DNA of 64,000 nucleotides from Heterocephalus glaber (GCF_000247695.1 NW_004624778.1:13953655-14017654); one strand, 5' to 3'; shown: positions 21,241 through 31,811, numbered from the stretch's first letter. The notes: generated by a model not told the origin, from the letters alone. Numbers and translations: made by a program.

Positions 21241-22435
21241 TAGTGGCTATCAGAAAGTAACTTTACCCTTCCTTACCTGTTTCTTCCTATCGTGAACTGG
21301 TTGCACAAAAATTTCTATAAGGACCCTCTAGTTTTAATAGCCTGTGATTCTAATATTCCTAGTTTCTTCTGGGAAATACATTAATGTTGAAATTAAAGAA
21401 TATTCTGTTTGGCTAGATCATAAAAATGTAAAAAATCTTACATGGAAATATCTTTCAAGCAAAGAATCTATAAATTATTAAGCTTTAAGAACGACTAAAA
21501 TTCTCTGGCATCTTACGTGGTGGTAGGGCAGGCAATCATGAATTGGGTAATGCAGTTTGTAAAGGACTCAATTTAGTTGGTTAAAAGGTGCACCAGACCT
21601 GATAGAAAAGGGATGACTGAATACTTTTTGAAAGAGTGTTTTTCATCTTGGTGCTTTGGGGGTTAGTAAATAAGTGAAGGTTTGAGAAGTTCATGAAGTA
21701 AAATTTGCCTGTATAAAAAAACCAATAAAATTCTAAGTTATTAATTATATAATTAAAAGTAAAAAGTTTCCATTGACCAAAGACTTCCTAAATTTTTTCA
21801 GCCAATATTATTAGTTTTTAAATTTATTTTGCTTACTAAATATGGTTTCAGGATTTCACAATCTGAAACTTATGCCTATTAAATAAAATTGCTGTGATAC
21901 ATTAAATAGAAATCTTTTATAGTATGTAGTTTAATGTATAATATTAAGTGATTGCCTTTATGAAATGCCCCATCTCCCAATAAACCATTGCTATTGTTCC
22001 ATAACTATTACTTACTAATGCAAGTTACAAAAACAGAAGAATTACTCAAGATATTGAATCTTCTGCTATATCTCAAAGAATGTTACTCAGACTGGATCCA
22101 AGACTAACTCATATATATGAAAATATGTATATAAATACATATAAATAATTAGAAAGAACTACAATAACAGTTGAGCTCTGTTAAAGTTAGGTTGAGTCAG
22201 CCTCTAAGGAGCACACAAAAATATTAATGAGAAATTATAATATCACTACCAAGCTGTACCCCAAAGCCTTTACTATGAGTACTTTTGGTCTGATCCATTA
22301 AAAAGTAGAAAATTGGACAGCAAGGAGATGACATCTTTTTTATTTTTTAAAATTGAGATTAAAAAAAACTGCACAGATTTTAAGGATATGGGTCAATAAA
22401 TATTGACCAGTGTATATGTCCATGTAACCCACACA
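21241..22435. other. AT-rich intergenic DNA, nothing recognised
   Basis: No open frame above 60 codons and no repeat I can name. Confidence 0.6.
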
Positions 22436-22746
22436 CCTATCATTTTGTTTTTTTCTTAAATTTTAAATTTTCAGAATAATTTTAGATTCATATAAATTTA
22501 TGAGAAATAATATGGAGTGGTCCTTGTAACCTTCACACAGTTACCTCTTATGGTAACATCCTACAAAACCATAATACAGTATCACATCCAGGATATTGAC
22601 ATTAATATGGTCAAGATATAAAAGATTTCAAGCACTGGGACCACTCCTGTTGGTCTTTTGTAGCCACACCCACTTCCCCACCCAACCTTGAAATCATTCA
22701 TTTGTTTTCTATTTCTATAATTTTGTCATTTCAAGAATGTTATGTA

Positions 22747-22830
22747 GAGCTGAGGATTTAGCTCAGTGGCACTGTGCCTGCCTCGCAAGCTCAAAGTCCT
22801 GAGTTTGATGCCTGGTACCAAAAAAAAATT
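22747..22830 (+). mobile_element. ID-like SINE with 14-bp TSD
   Basis: Box A GGATTTAGCTCAGTGG, TGGTACC end, A-tail. Perfect TSD AAGAATGTTATGTA at 22733-22746 and 22831-22844, inserted in L1M. Confidence 0.95.
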
Positions 22831-22980
22831 AAGAATGTTATGTAAATGGAATGATAAAGCATAAAGTCTTTGGGATTGGTTCTTTCCACTATAGCATCAT
22901 TTTCTACAGGTTCATCCAGGTTGTGCCTATCCACAGTTTGTCCCTTTTTATTGTTGAGTAATATTCTAGAGTGTGGGTGT

Positions 22981-23350
22981 TGTATTAGTTAATTTTTCAT
23001 CACTGTGACCAAATACACAACATACACAAAGGAGAAAAGATGTATTCCGGCTCATTGTTTCAGAGGTTTCAGTCAATGGTCAGTGGTCTCCATTGATTTT
23101 ACGTCTGTAGCATGGTAGAAGGGCATGGAGGAGGAAAGTTACCTTGTGGCAGCTAAGAAGCACAGAGAGCAGGAAGAAAATATGAGAAAAGTTACATCCT
23201 TCGAAGTCATACTCCTAGTGACCTTTCTCTAACCAGGCCCTCTAATACTCATTCAGCTATGAACTCATAAACCATCGATTTAGTTAGTATCCCCAAATCC
23301 AGTTTCCTCTAGGCATCTGAACCCAATCAAAATGATGAGAATAACCATCA
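22981..23350 (-). mobile_element. MaLR/ERVL-type LTR, antisense, inserted in L1M
   Basis: On the minus strand it follows the layout of the MaLR LTRs at 43985 and 60630, and ends with the complement of the AAATACAACA-like 3' end. Starts TGTATTAGTTAATTTTTCATC on the + strand. Non-coding solitary LTR. L1M sequence resumes after about 23342. Confidence 0.65.
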
Positions 23351-23520
23351 AAAATTGGTTGTTTCCAGTCTATGGCTATCATGAATTAAGCTCTTATAAG
23401 TAAACATTAAAGGACAGGTTTTTGTGTGAATGTAAATCTTGACTCATCTGGGCATGCAGTTCTCAGCAGAGTGTTATTGTTGGGTCCTATGGCACTTGCA
23501 TGTTTAGTTTTTGTTATTGT

Positions 23521-23616
23521 TTGTTTGTTTGTTTGTTTTTACAGAACTGGGGATTGAACTCAGGACCTTGTGCTTGCCAGGCAGGCACTGGTGCCACTGA
23601 GCTAAACCTCCAGCCC
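23521..23616 (-). mobile_element. ID-like SINE next to a B1
   Basis: (TTTG)n-like tail, CTGGGGATTGAACTCAGGAC, CCACTGAGCTAAACC. It sits against the tail side of an antisense B1. Confidence 0.88.
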
Positions 23617-23619
23617 TAT

Positions 23620-23733
23620 TGTTTGGGTTTTTGAGACAGTGTCTCATGTAGCTCAGGCTGACCTTGAACTTGTGATCCTTCTAACTCAGTCTCCCAAATG
23701 CTGGGATTACAGGCATGTGCTACCACACCTGGC
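23620..23733 (-). mobile_element. B1 SINE, antisense
   Basis: TTTTTGAGACAGTGTCTCATG, CAGGCTGACCTTGAACTTGT, CTGGGATTACAGGCATGTGC, ending CACCTGGCTTG. The TSD CTTGCATGTTTAGTT flanks the B1 plus ID pair (about 23495-23509 and 23733-23747), so the ID probably landed in the B1 tail. Confidence 0.85.
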
Positions 23734-23848
23734 TTGCATGTTTAGTTATTTTTTAAATTACCAAATTGTTTTACAGACTGGTACTATTTTAAATTCCCCT
23801 CTGAGTATTGCCTTTACTGTATCCCACAAATTTTGATAAGTTCATTTT

Positions 23849-23900
23849 TTTTTGGTACCGGGGATTGAACTTGGGACCTTGTGAGGCAGGCAGTGGCAGG
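23849..23900 (-). mobile_element. 5'-truncated ID-like SINE with TSD
   Basis: Only the 3' half is present (T-tail, GGTACCGGGGATTGAACTTG, GTGAGGCAGGCAGTGG). The box A part is missing. Flanks ATAAGTTCATTTTT and ATAAATTCATTTTT are the TSD. Confidence 0.8.
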
Positions 23901-24754
23901 ATAAATTCATTTTTATTTTCTCCCTTTAAAATATTTAAACATTTTTCTTGACTCTGTTTTCTTGACTCTTTTTTATTTATATTTGTGTATTATTTAGAAG
24001 TGTATTATTTAATCTCCAAACATTTTGGGATTTTTCTGCTATCTTTCTATTACTCATTTTTAGTTTCATTACATATTGGTCTGAGAGCATACTTTGTGTG
24101 ACTTCTGTTTTCTATTTGTTATAGTGTGATTTATGGCCATGGATATGATTTCTTGGTAAATAATCCGTGTGAGCTGGAGAAGAATTTGTATTCTGTTATT
24201 ATTGGATGAAGTATTCTGTAAATGTCAATTAAGTTCAGTTGATTGATAGTTCTGTTTGGCTTAACTGTAGTCATACTAATTTTCTGCCTATTGTAATATC
24301 AATTACCGATAGAGGAATATTGAAGTCTCTAACTGTAGGAGTGCCTATGTCCACTTCTGCGGTTTCATCAGTTTTTGTCTCATATTTTGACACGCTATTA
24401 TTACACATTAATGTGTATTACACATACATAGTAAGGACTGTTATATGTTTTTGGAGAATTACTCCATTCTTTTAATGCTCTGATAGTTTTCCTTGTTTTG
24501 AAGTTGGCTTTGTCTAAAGTTTATATAGCTATTTCAGCTGTCTTCTTTTTTTAATTTAAAGAAAATTGCTTTTTATTGTGAAATACTAATAACACTGACA
24601 GACTTTAAAAACAATTCACACTTCCAGAGTACAAAGTACTTAATACATTTTTTTCTAACCTGTTTGCTTTTCAAAAAAAGTTAGTAGTTTTGTAATTCAA
24701 ATTTGATAGACTCACTGAAAATATTTTCTAGCTTTATTATTTAAGAAACTACAG

Positions 24755-24851
24755 TGGGGGCCTGGGATTTAGCTCAGTGGTTCCGACGCCTGCCTCAGCA
24801 GTGCAAGGTTCTGAGTTTGATCCCTGGTACCATAAAAAAAAAAAAAAAAGA
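24755..24851 (+). mobile_element. ID-like SINE with 12-bp TSD
   Basis: GGATTTAGCTCAGTGG, GAGTTTGATCCC, TGGTACC and a long A-tail. TSD AAGAAACTACAG at 24743-24754 and 24852-24863. Confidence 0.94.
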
Positions 24852-24863
24852 AAGAAACTACAG

Positions 24864-24947
24864 GGCCAGGAATTTGTCTCAGTGGTGCCACACCTGCCTC
24901 ACAAGCACAAGGCCCTGAGTTCGATCCCTAATACCGCCCCCCCAAAA
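24864..24947 (+). mobile_element. Second ID-like SINE in direct tandem
   Basis: GGCCAGGAATTTGTCTCAGT, CCTCACAAGCACAAGG, GAGTTCGATCCC, then C-run and A-run. It begins right at the TSD of the previous ID. Confidence 0.9.
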
Positions 24948-24957
24948 AACCGCCTAC

Positions 24958-25090
24958 ACATTGCACTGGGGAGGCAGAAGCAGAAGGATCCCTGCCAGTT
25001 TGAGGCTAGCCTTGGCTACATAGTGAGTTCAAGGCCAGCCTAAATTACGTAGTGAGATTCTGGTTCAAAAGAACAAAACAAAACAAAAGA
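24958..25090 (+). mobile_element. B1 SINE, 5' truncated
   Basis: Starts within the GGGGAGGCAGAAGCAGAAGG part, with the two internal copies (GTTTGAGGCTAGCC, GTTCAAGGCCAGCC) and an A-rich CAAAA tail. Confidence 0.82.
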
Positions 25091-25379
25091 ACCACGAGGC
25101 AGCACAAGCAAAGTGACAGAATGAACGAATGAACCTGGGGCAGAGCAGCAGTCTACAGCAACATTTTCCACAACTTTGGTACTAGAAACAAAAATACTGT
25201 ACAAGACAGCTGCCCTTCAGCTTTTTTTTGATCAGTGCTAACATAATATATATCTTTCTACATCTGCTATCTTTTAATCTACCTGTCTTCACATTTACAT
25301 GGGTTTCTTACAGGCAACATATAGTTGAGTCTTGTTTTGGTCTATTTAGATAGTTCATACTTAAACTGATTGTTAATCT

Positions 25380-25430
25380 ATCTCTATCTCTCTCTATATA
25401 TAGATATATATATAGATATATAGATGAATA
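25380..25430. repeat. (CT)/(TATAGA) simple repeat
   Basis: TCTCTATCTCTCTC runs into TATATAGA repeats within the L1M remnant. Confidence 0.85.
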
Positions 25431-25483
25431 TCTGCCATATTTGTAACTGTTTTACTATTTTCTGTTTGTTGTATTTGTCTTAC

Positions 25484-25570
25484 TTTTTCCCCCCAGTGCT
25501 GAGATGGAACCCAGGGCCTTGTATGCACATGATAGGTAAGCACTCTACCATTGAGCTACATCCTCAGGCA
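25484..25570 (-). mobile_element. Old ID-like SINE
   Basis: CCCAGTGCTGAGATGGAACCC, ACTCTACCATTGAGCTACAT in antisense; diverged. Confidence 0.7.
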
Positions 25571-25601
25571 CCTCCACCCTATTTTCTGACTTCTCTGGTG
25601 T

Positions 25602-25694
25602 TTTTTTTTGTTTTTTTTTTTGGTACTGGGGATTGAACCCAGGACTTTGTGCTTGCAAGGCAGCTGGTGGAACCACTGAGCTAAATCCCTGGCC
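25602..25694 (-). mobile_element. ID-like SINE with TSD
   Basis: T-tail, GGTACTGGGGATTGAACCC, CCACTGAGCTAAATCCCTGG. Flanks ACTTCTCTG on both sides. Confidence 0.92.
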
Positions 25695-26135
25695 CTAACT
25701 TCTCTGATTTTAACTAAGCATTTTATGATTCCATTTTCTCTCCTTGCTATATAAGTTATACTTCCTTTTAATATTTTTTCTAATGGTTCCTAGAGTACAA
25801 TATACATTGACCACTGATCTAAGTCCTTTTTCAAATAATTAATTCATCTATAATGTAGGCATCATATATGAAAATATTCTCACATCCTCTTTATTATGCA
25901 AATTCCTTTTAAGATTGCTGCCATTTATTTATTTAACTTATCTATAATCATCCAGTACTTTGTTGCTATTATTTTGAACTAATAGTTTAATTGGCTCAAT
26001 TAAGAAAAAGAATTTATTTTAACCTTTATTTATTCTTTCTCTTAATGTTCTTCCTTTATGCAGATCTGGGTTCTTTATATAGATAAGAGGTTATTGAAAG
26101 ATATGGTGAATGTTTGAATTTAAAAAAACTTATTA

Positions 26136-26168
26136 TCGCTTCTCAGCCTTTTGGCTAAGATCAAGTGT
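26136..26168 (+). ncRNA. U2 snRNA 5' fragment (retroposed pseudogene, 3' truncated)
   Basis: The first ~34 nt of U2 snRNA: TCGCTTCTCAGCCTTTTGGC then TAAGATCAAGTGT, with one G-to-A change in CTCGG. The 5' A is shared with the target. A perfect 15-bp TSD TAAAAAAACTTATTA lies at 26121-26135 and 26169-26183. No downstream U2 sequence, no proximal promoter element seen, so it is not an expressed snRNA gene. Confidence 0.93.
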
Positions 26169-26183
26169 TAAAAAAACTTATTA

Positions 26184-26266
26184 CAGTGGTACCTCGGTTC
26201 ATGAATTTAATTCTTCCCATGATTCTGCAACAAATCATGGAAAGAATTAAGTACCACTGTACTGTA
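26184..26266. mobile_element. Short palindromic TIR element
   Basis: CAGTGGTACCTCGGTTCATG at the left and a right end whose reverse complement is ACAGTGGTACTTAATTC. The centre is also palindromic (AATTCTTCCCATGATT against AATCATGGAAAGAATT). It resembles the left end of the element at 1578 and looks like an internally deleted MITE. Confidence 0.55.
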
Positions 26267-26274
26267 AAAGATAG

Positions 26275-26466
26275 ATTGCCAAAAAACAGAAACAAAGTTT
26301 TTGTAAATAGGGGCAGGGGTATGTGTGGAGGGGTGGGAAGGAAGGAAAGGGAATGGGGAAAAACAAGAACCAAGATATATCATGTACAGATACAAATTCC
26401 CAATGAAGAATGTGATCATAATGTATACCTAAAATGTACCAATAAACTTAATGGAATAAAAAAAAG
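26275..26466 (+). mobile_element. L1 3' end (3' UTR only), + strand
   Basis: Complement of the L1 3' UTR seen at 16.6 kb: a G/A-rich tract (GGGGCAGGGGTATGTGTGG), CAAGAACCAAGATATATCATG, GTATACCTAAAATGTACC, AATAAACTTAATGG and an A-tail. Severely 5' truncated. Confidence 0.9.
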
Positions 26467-26935
26467 ATAGACTGCCAAGAGCAATGGAATGTGTTTGAAG
26501 CAAGGGGGAGTATTTTAATTATTCTGAGGGGGGTTAATGACAATGTATCTTTTACTTTAATAATTTTAAAATCTAAACATTCACTATATTTTATGATCAC
26601 CCCTAAATGATGAAATATTTCTGGCAATTTTTGTCAAATAATAACATTACAGTGTGTCCTCATTACCTTATTCACCAGATCTGGCACCATGCAACTTCTG
26701 ACTCTTGCCTAAAGTCAAAATGATCATGCAAGGTAAATATTTTGAATCAATTCAGAACATTGAGGCAGCCACAATAGTGCAACTAAAGAGACTTATGAAA
26801 GAGGACTTCCAAACTGCTTCAGAAAGTGGCAAGAACAATGGGATAAGTGTGTTTGAAACAAGAGGGAATATTTTGATGGGAATTAGTGGTGATATATATT
26901 TTACTGTAATAATTTTTTTAAAAAAATTATATATT
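26467..26935 (+). mobile_element. Mariner transposon remnants (two 3' pieces)
   Basis: A short piece (26467-26580) and a longer one (about 26650-26935) both carry the end of a mariner-type transposase. In the longer one the frame around 26715-26890 still reads FESIQNIEAAT, KEDFQ and a GEYFEGD-like tail, with frameshifts. The SPDLAPC-like motif lies at about 26670-26695. Inactive. Confidence 0.72.
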
Positions 26936-27066
26936 CACTGTATTTTTTGATCACATATCATATCAGATCACACTTTCCACCTGAAGAACTTCTTTTAAAT
27001 TACTTGTAAGGTAGGTCTACCTGGCAACAGATTTCTTCAGTTTTGTTTTTATGAAAAAGTATGTGC

Positions 27067-27157
27067 TAGGGCTGGGGATTAGCTCAGTGGTTTCACCGCC
27101 TGCTGCACAAGCACAAAGACCTGAGTTCCATCTCCAGTACCAAAAAAAAAAAAAAAA
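27067..27157 (+). mobile_element. ID-like SINE with TSD
   Basis: GGGCTGGGGATTAGCTCAGT, CTGCACAAGCACAAAG, CAGTACC and A15 tail. TSD AAGTA(T/C)GTGCT. Confidence 0.93.
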
Positions 27158-27566
27158 GTACGTGCTGTATTTTCTTTCTCTCTTAAAGAGAAATTTTGCT
27201 GACTTTTAATTTTTATCATTATTGTTTTCTTTCAGTGCTCTAAATGCATCATTCCACTCTCTTTGCATGGTTTCTAATGAGAAATCTGATGTAATTCTTA
27301 TCCTTGTCCCTCTATAGGTGAAGCATTTCACCCCCTACTCCAACTTTACAATTTGAATATAATATGAATAGGTATAAGATTTTTTTGATATTTATCCTGC
27401 TTGGTGTTTTCATGGATTCTTGGATATGTATTGTTTAGTATTGCTCATTGATTTTGGAAATTTCTTAAGCATTATGATTTCCAAATTTCTGTTCCATTTT
27501 TCTCTTTTTTCTCCTGATATTTCTAGTATATGTATGTTTCTCATCTGTCTACTCATTTCCCAGGTT

Positions 27567-27657
27567 GTTTTTTTTTTTTTTTTTTAGTACCGGGGATTGA
27601 ACTCTGGACCTTGTGCTTGTGAGGCAGGCACCAGAACCACTGAGCTAAATCTCCGGC
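27567..27657 (-). mobile_element. ID-like SINE with TSD
   Basis: T19 tail, AGTACCGGGGATTGAACTC, CCACTGAGCTAAATCTCC. TSD TCATCTG(T/C)CTACTCAT at about 27541 and 27660. Confidence 0.93.
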
Positions 27658-27899
27658 CCTCATCTGCCTACTCATAATCCTGGAACATAGGTCTTCCTGG
27701 TGCTTTAATAAAAAGCCAAAGATTCATTAAGTCCCTCTGGCTGAGTAGGATTCAATATTCCAACTTTGTCTCTGCTTTTGTGGGTAGCAGCTGTTATATA
27801 TGCTCAACTTTTCATCTTTCTAGGTGTTGTTTCTAACGTGCTCCTTGAAGACTCCGTCCCTGTGCACAGCAAATATCTGAGTAGAATGCTTAAGTAGAT

Positions 27900-30180
27900 T
27901 GAGGGCTTCTTCTGCAGCTCCTGTCTTTTTCAGGATTTTGACTCTCTGTTTCTGGCCATTCCAACACTCCCAAAATCCTTCCTCTGACACTTCAAATCAG
28001 AAATACTGCTGCTTGTGACTTGAGTTTTAGTTGTCTGGCATACAGACTGCAGAATGCCTTCAGGGAAAATCTGTCTAAATGGATATCTTACCCCATGAAA
28101 TTTCCTTATTTCAAGGGACATATTCCCTCCGGTTCTGCCTGCTTTTGCTCATTTTACAGAGTCTTCAATTAGTTGGTTTTAAAATGATTTTGCAGAGAGT
28201 TTACAATCCCTATCTATAGTACAGTTAGTCCATTTTAAGCTACTCCTCCATCTGAAACCTGAGTTTAGGAAGCTATCTTTTGATGACAGGAGCAAGATAT
28301 GCCTTTGGAATATAGACATTACTCTTTTTCTCCCCAGGTCAACAGTAATTAAAAATGCCGTGTGCCTGTCACAAAAATTAAGGGGAGCTAATTCCTTCCA
28401 TGTGTTTTATAGCATGAATATTTTCCTACTGAGAATGAAGAAAGAGAGCCATAATTTTCTGCTTTGAACAGTTGTATTTTGGATTTAAGATTTTCTTCCC
28501 ACAGGACTCATAGAAATGCATACTTAATTCTTGCCTGTTTCCACAGCTTGAAAGAGTATTGAGAAATTGTGTTTCAATCTATATTTTTATTTTCAGTGCT
28601 AATACTTGAGGAAAGTACCTCTGCCAGCGGTCTCTTCTCTGGTTCTTTGTGTTATCAGAAGCAGCTTTTGGTATTAGTAAGCTAGAAATAAATGACTCAC
28701 TTCTGGTAAACATTTCCAAGTCAGAAACCATGAGAAGTCACAATGATCATTGTTTCCCTGAATTGGAATACCCAAGCCTCTGCTGTTCCATGTGGGCAGG
28801 GCATGGAGGTGGGTGGTTCTCTTCTATTCTGAGGCCTTCTTGGGGGTGGGCTTGGAATCGGAGATGTGTAGTCACAAACACCTGTGCCATTTATGAGTTG
28901 AGCTGGCTTCTGTCTTGGGGGAGAAGTGAGAAGGGTATTTGCTCTTTTCTTCCTCCTTGGCCTGTTCTGAGTCAGAGAGACTCTTGATATTGGTCAAGAT
29001 TTAGAGCAGCCCAGTCACATAAATGGCCTTATTTCCAGGTTCTACAGCCTGCACTGTCCTTTCAAAACCAGCCAGCAGCAGTGTTCTAAACCTGCAGGCT
29101 GGAGTTCATGTGTCAGATATGACTTATTTTTATGTATGCCACTGGGCAGAGACACAGTGATAAAAACAATTTTGTTTTAAAAATATTTGTTTGCAACATT
29201 AAAAAAACTGGGCTCCAAGAACCTTGGTGGGATACACTGTAATGTCTAATTTTATAAGAAGTTAAATCTCACGTTATGTTGACAGATGTGCTCTAGGTGG
29301 CAATTATCTCAGATGTTGAGATGTCTATTCCAGGCCTGAAGGAAACTTGTTGCTTATGGATAAGGATGGAAAGTGACCATCTCAGTTTTCTTACCTACTG
29401 TTTTCTCTTCCTAAGTAGACCTTCTAGTTTAACCATTTCTAAATCATCTTTTCTATCTATGCTTTTGCTCATCCTGTGTCTGTTGCTAACCCCAAGCTTA
29501 TCCTCAGCCTCTCCTGGCTGCATCTGGCCTCCTGATAGGCTCCCATGTGCCCCTCAGCTGGTATGAAGAGCCCAGAAGAAACTTTCTCACAGTCGTTGCC
29601 ATCTCTTTTCCACACTCTAATAGACAAAATAGATCTGTTCATCCACTTGACAAATCATTATTGAGCATCCATGTTGACTCTTATTGTATTAGGAATTGAT
29701 ATCCAGAAAAATGAGTTTTTACTTTCATGAAGATTATATTCTGGGAGGAATTACAGCTAAGCTAATAAAAATAGTAGTGTGATACATGCTTTGTTGTGGA
29801 TATGCAGGATATTATAGGGACACGTGGAAGCATCTGAAATAAATGTATAGGGATCAAGGAAGGCTTCATGAGAGAAGCTAAGGTCCGAAGGTAGTTAGGA
29901 GAAAAGCGCTCCAAGCAGAAAGAACAGTCTCTACCACTCCCATGAATGGCATATACCCAGAAGAGAATCCATCTATGTCCTATACCCACTTTTTCTCTCC
30001 TGTGTAAGAGAACATATAGAGCACAAGGTGAGAGGTAAAGTCATCATAGGGCTAAATATGAATCTTCACTAATTTCCCTTTTGAAAAGATAATCATAAGT
30101 TGTCTTTTAAGAAAGTGTCTAGTTAACTAGTATGACTCAAAGAAATGCACTCCCAAAAGGAGTGGATGTACCAGATGTAC
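27900..30180. other. Intergenic; weak old repeats only
   Basis: No gene. A likely L2/MIR-type antisense trace lies at about 29637-29720. A 35-bp segment at 28368-28404 recurs at 30913-30949. The 112-codon frame at 28649-28987 and the 89-codon frame at 29297-29566 have no recognised similarity. Confidence 0.5.
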
Positions 30181-30640
30181 ATAGAAATTAAGGAAAAGAA
30201 GAAAAGCTATTTAAAAATGTGCCACCTCCCTAAAGATAATCACTATTAAGATTGTGAATACATCTTCCAGTCTTTTTTCTTTTCAAGTATGTATTTTTAA
30301 ATTTACGCAAGAGCCTTGTGCAATATAACTAGCTCCCTTTTTAAACTTAATAGACCACAAACATCTTCCCATATCATTAAATACTACCTTATAACATCAT
30401 TTAAATCACTGCGTACTTTTTCAAATGATATATTTAATAAGTTCCTTTGTTGTTGAACATTTGGGTGCTTCCAGATTTTTATAAACTACATATATTTCAA
30501 AAAAGTCTGTATACCATGTAGCTAAATCTTTCTAGCTTTAGAAATTCTATAAAGTATTCTTTAACTCTTAAGTTGAATTTGAAACTCACTTATACATTTG
30601 TTAGGTGATATAATAAAAAAGAAGTTCTAGTTATTTGAAA
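30180..30640 (-). mobile_element. Old L1 (L1ME-like) ORF2 fragment, antisense
   Basis: Landmarks in L1 antisense order: TTCCAGTCTTTTTTCTTTTC, AACATCTTCCCATATCATTA, and GTTGAACATTTGGGTGCTTC. Diverged. Confidence 0.6.
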
Positions 30641-30972
30641 AAATGTTGATTGTGAAAACAGAAAGAAGTGTTATGAATTTCTTTTTTATCAATCTAGGTA
30701 AAATTTTTGATTTAAATTTCCATGATAAGTTTATTATTTGTTGATATTTATTTACCAAAGTTATATAGAATTTGATAAAATAATACAGAAAACCATGGAT
30801 ATTGATTAAACATACAGTTAAAATCATAGTGTTTTTAAATTTTTGCCATAACAGGGTAATTAAAAGAAAATTGCTTTCATCATTTGTAATCAAATTTGGT
30901 AGAAAAATAATATGTCATAAAAATTAAGGGGAGCTGATTCCTTCCATGTTTAGGTTATTTAAGGCATTTTAA

Positions 30973-31018
30973 CCTGTTAGTGATAATTAGAATGGCAAAC
31001 TGTTAGTGATAATTAGAA
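30973..31018. repeat. Short tandem duplication
   Basis: CTGTTAGTGATAATTAGAA occurs twice, separated by TGGCAAA. Confidence 0.9.
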
Positions 31019-31257
31019 ACAACATGAATGAGACAATCTGTGGTCTCATGATACCAATTTTAGTTCAGAGCATCATAAACAATCAGTTTAAATTTACTTT
31101 ATCTGAATGGGCTTGTTGGATTAAAAGGCTCAAACTGCTTAGAAACATATGTTGCCCTCAGAGATTTTTAATATTTTTGACAGGCATTTAAAAATTAAAA
31201 TAACCTGCCAAGACTATTTAATATTAGAGTATTAAAAAATTCTTTTTCCTATTGCCT

Positions 31258-31677
31258 TCTGCTATGGCTTAGACACAGTTTGTCCCCTAAAAGGTTCGTG
31301 TTCTAGAAGCTTGGTCTCTGATGTAACAGTATTGAGAGGTGCTGGTGGATCTTTAAGAGGCAGGGCCTGGTGGAGGGTCAGTAGGTCACAGGAGCTCCAC
31401 CCTTATAAGGGATTAGTGGAATTCTTGAAAGCTCAGATTAGGTCTCAACAAAGTAAGTTATAAAGTAAATGCAACCCACATGCCTCCCCCGTTTTGCATG
31501 TGTCCAGTTCCCTCTCACTTCTCTGCCATGTTGTGATACAGCCAGGGATCCCCTTCCAGAATGCAATGCCATGCTGTTTGGACCTTACAGACACCAGAAT
31601 CATGACGCAAATAAATCTCTTTACTTTATACCAGCCCCAGGTGTTGTATTATAGCAATACAAAATGGACTAAGACTA
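31258..31677 (+). mobile_element. MaLR-type solitary LTR (MST/MLT1-like)
   Basis: Layout of a MaLR LTR: CTATGGCTTAGACACAGTTT start, GAGAGGTGCTGGTGG, CAGGAGCTCCACCCTTATAA, the pro-terminal AATAAATCTCTTTACTTTAT signal and end TACAAAATGGACTAAGAC. No internal region. Confidence 0.82.
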
Positions 31678-31697
31678 CTAAATTTAAATCAGCTATA

Positions 31698-31777
31698 TTT
31701 TTTGGTACCCGGGATCAAACTCGGGTCCTTGCGCTTGTGCGGCAGGCAGCGAAACCACTGAGCTAAATCCCCGGCCC
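31698..31777 (-). mobile_element. ID-like SINE
   Basis: GGTACCCGGGATCAAACTCG, CCACTGAGCTAAATCCCCGG. Close to consensus; it sits just after the MaLR LTR end. Confidence 0.93.
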
Positions 31778-31811
31778 TTATGAACATATTTTTAAAAACA
31801 CTAACTTCATG

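Larger units (their letters stand above)
24548..25240 (-). pseudogene. Retrocopied mRNA 3' UTR (processed pseudogene), parent not identified, split by SINEs
   Basis: A block that does not belong to the surrounding L1M starts with a T-run and the complement of AATAAA (TTTATT at about 24571), as expected for an antisense poly(A)+ retrocopy. It continues as non-coding UTR-like sequence, is interrupted by two ID SINEs and a B1 (24755-25090), and resumes to about 25217-25240. Short TTCAGCT copies near 24533 and 25217 may be the TSD. No coding part seen, so the parent gene is unknown. Confidence 0.5.
22440..27900 (-). mobile_element. Ancient L1M-type LINE, antisense, heavily interrupted
   Basis: Fragments appear in L1 order on the minus strand: 3' end material (22440-22960), ORF2 C-terminal part (23342-23520), central ORF2 (23757-24545, including the complement of TATCCCACAAATTTTGATAA), continuing at 25243-25480, 25700-26135, 26940-27060 and 27160-27560. 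About 1 kb is missing near 23.75 kb. All reading frames are broken. It is older than every element inserted in it. The right edge (about 27.9 kb) is uncertain. Confidence 0.75.

Noticed and set aside
26136..26168. Functional U2 snRNA gene
   Set aside because: Only the first ~34 nt are present and a TSD flanks them; no promoter or 3' box is visible.
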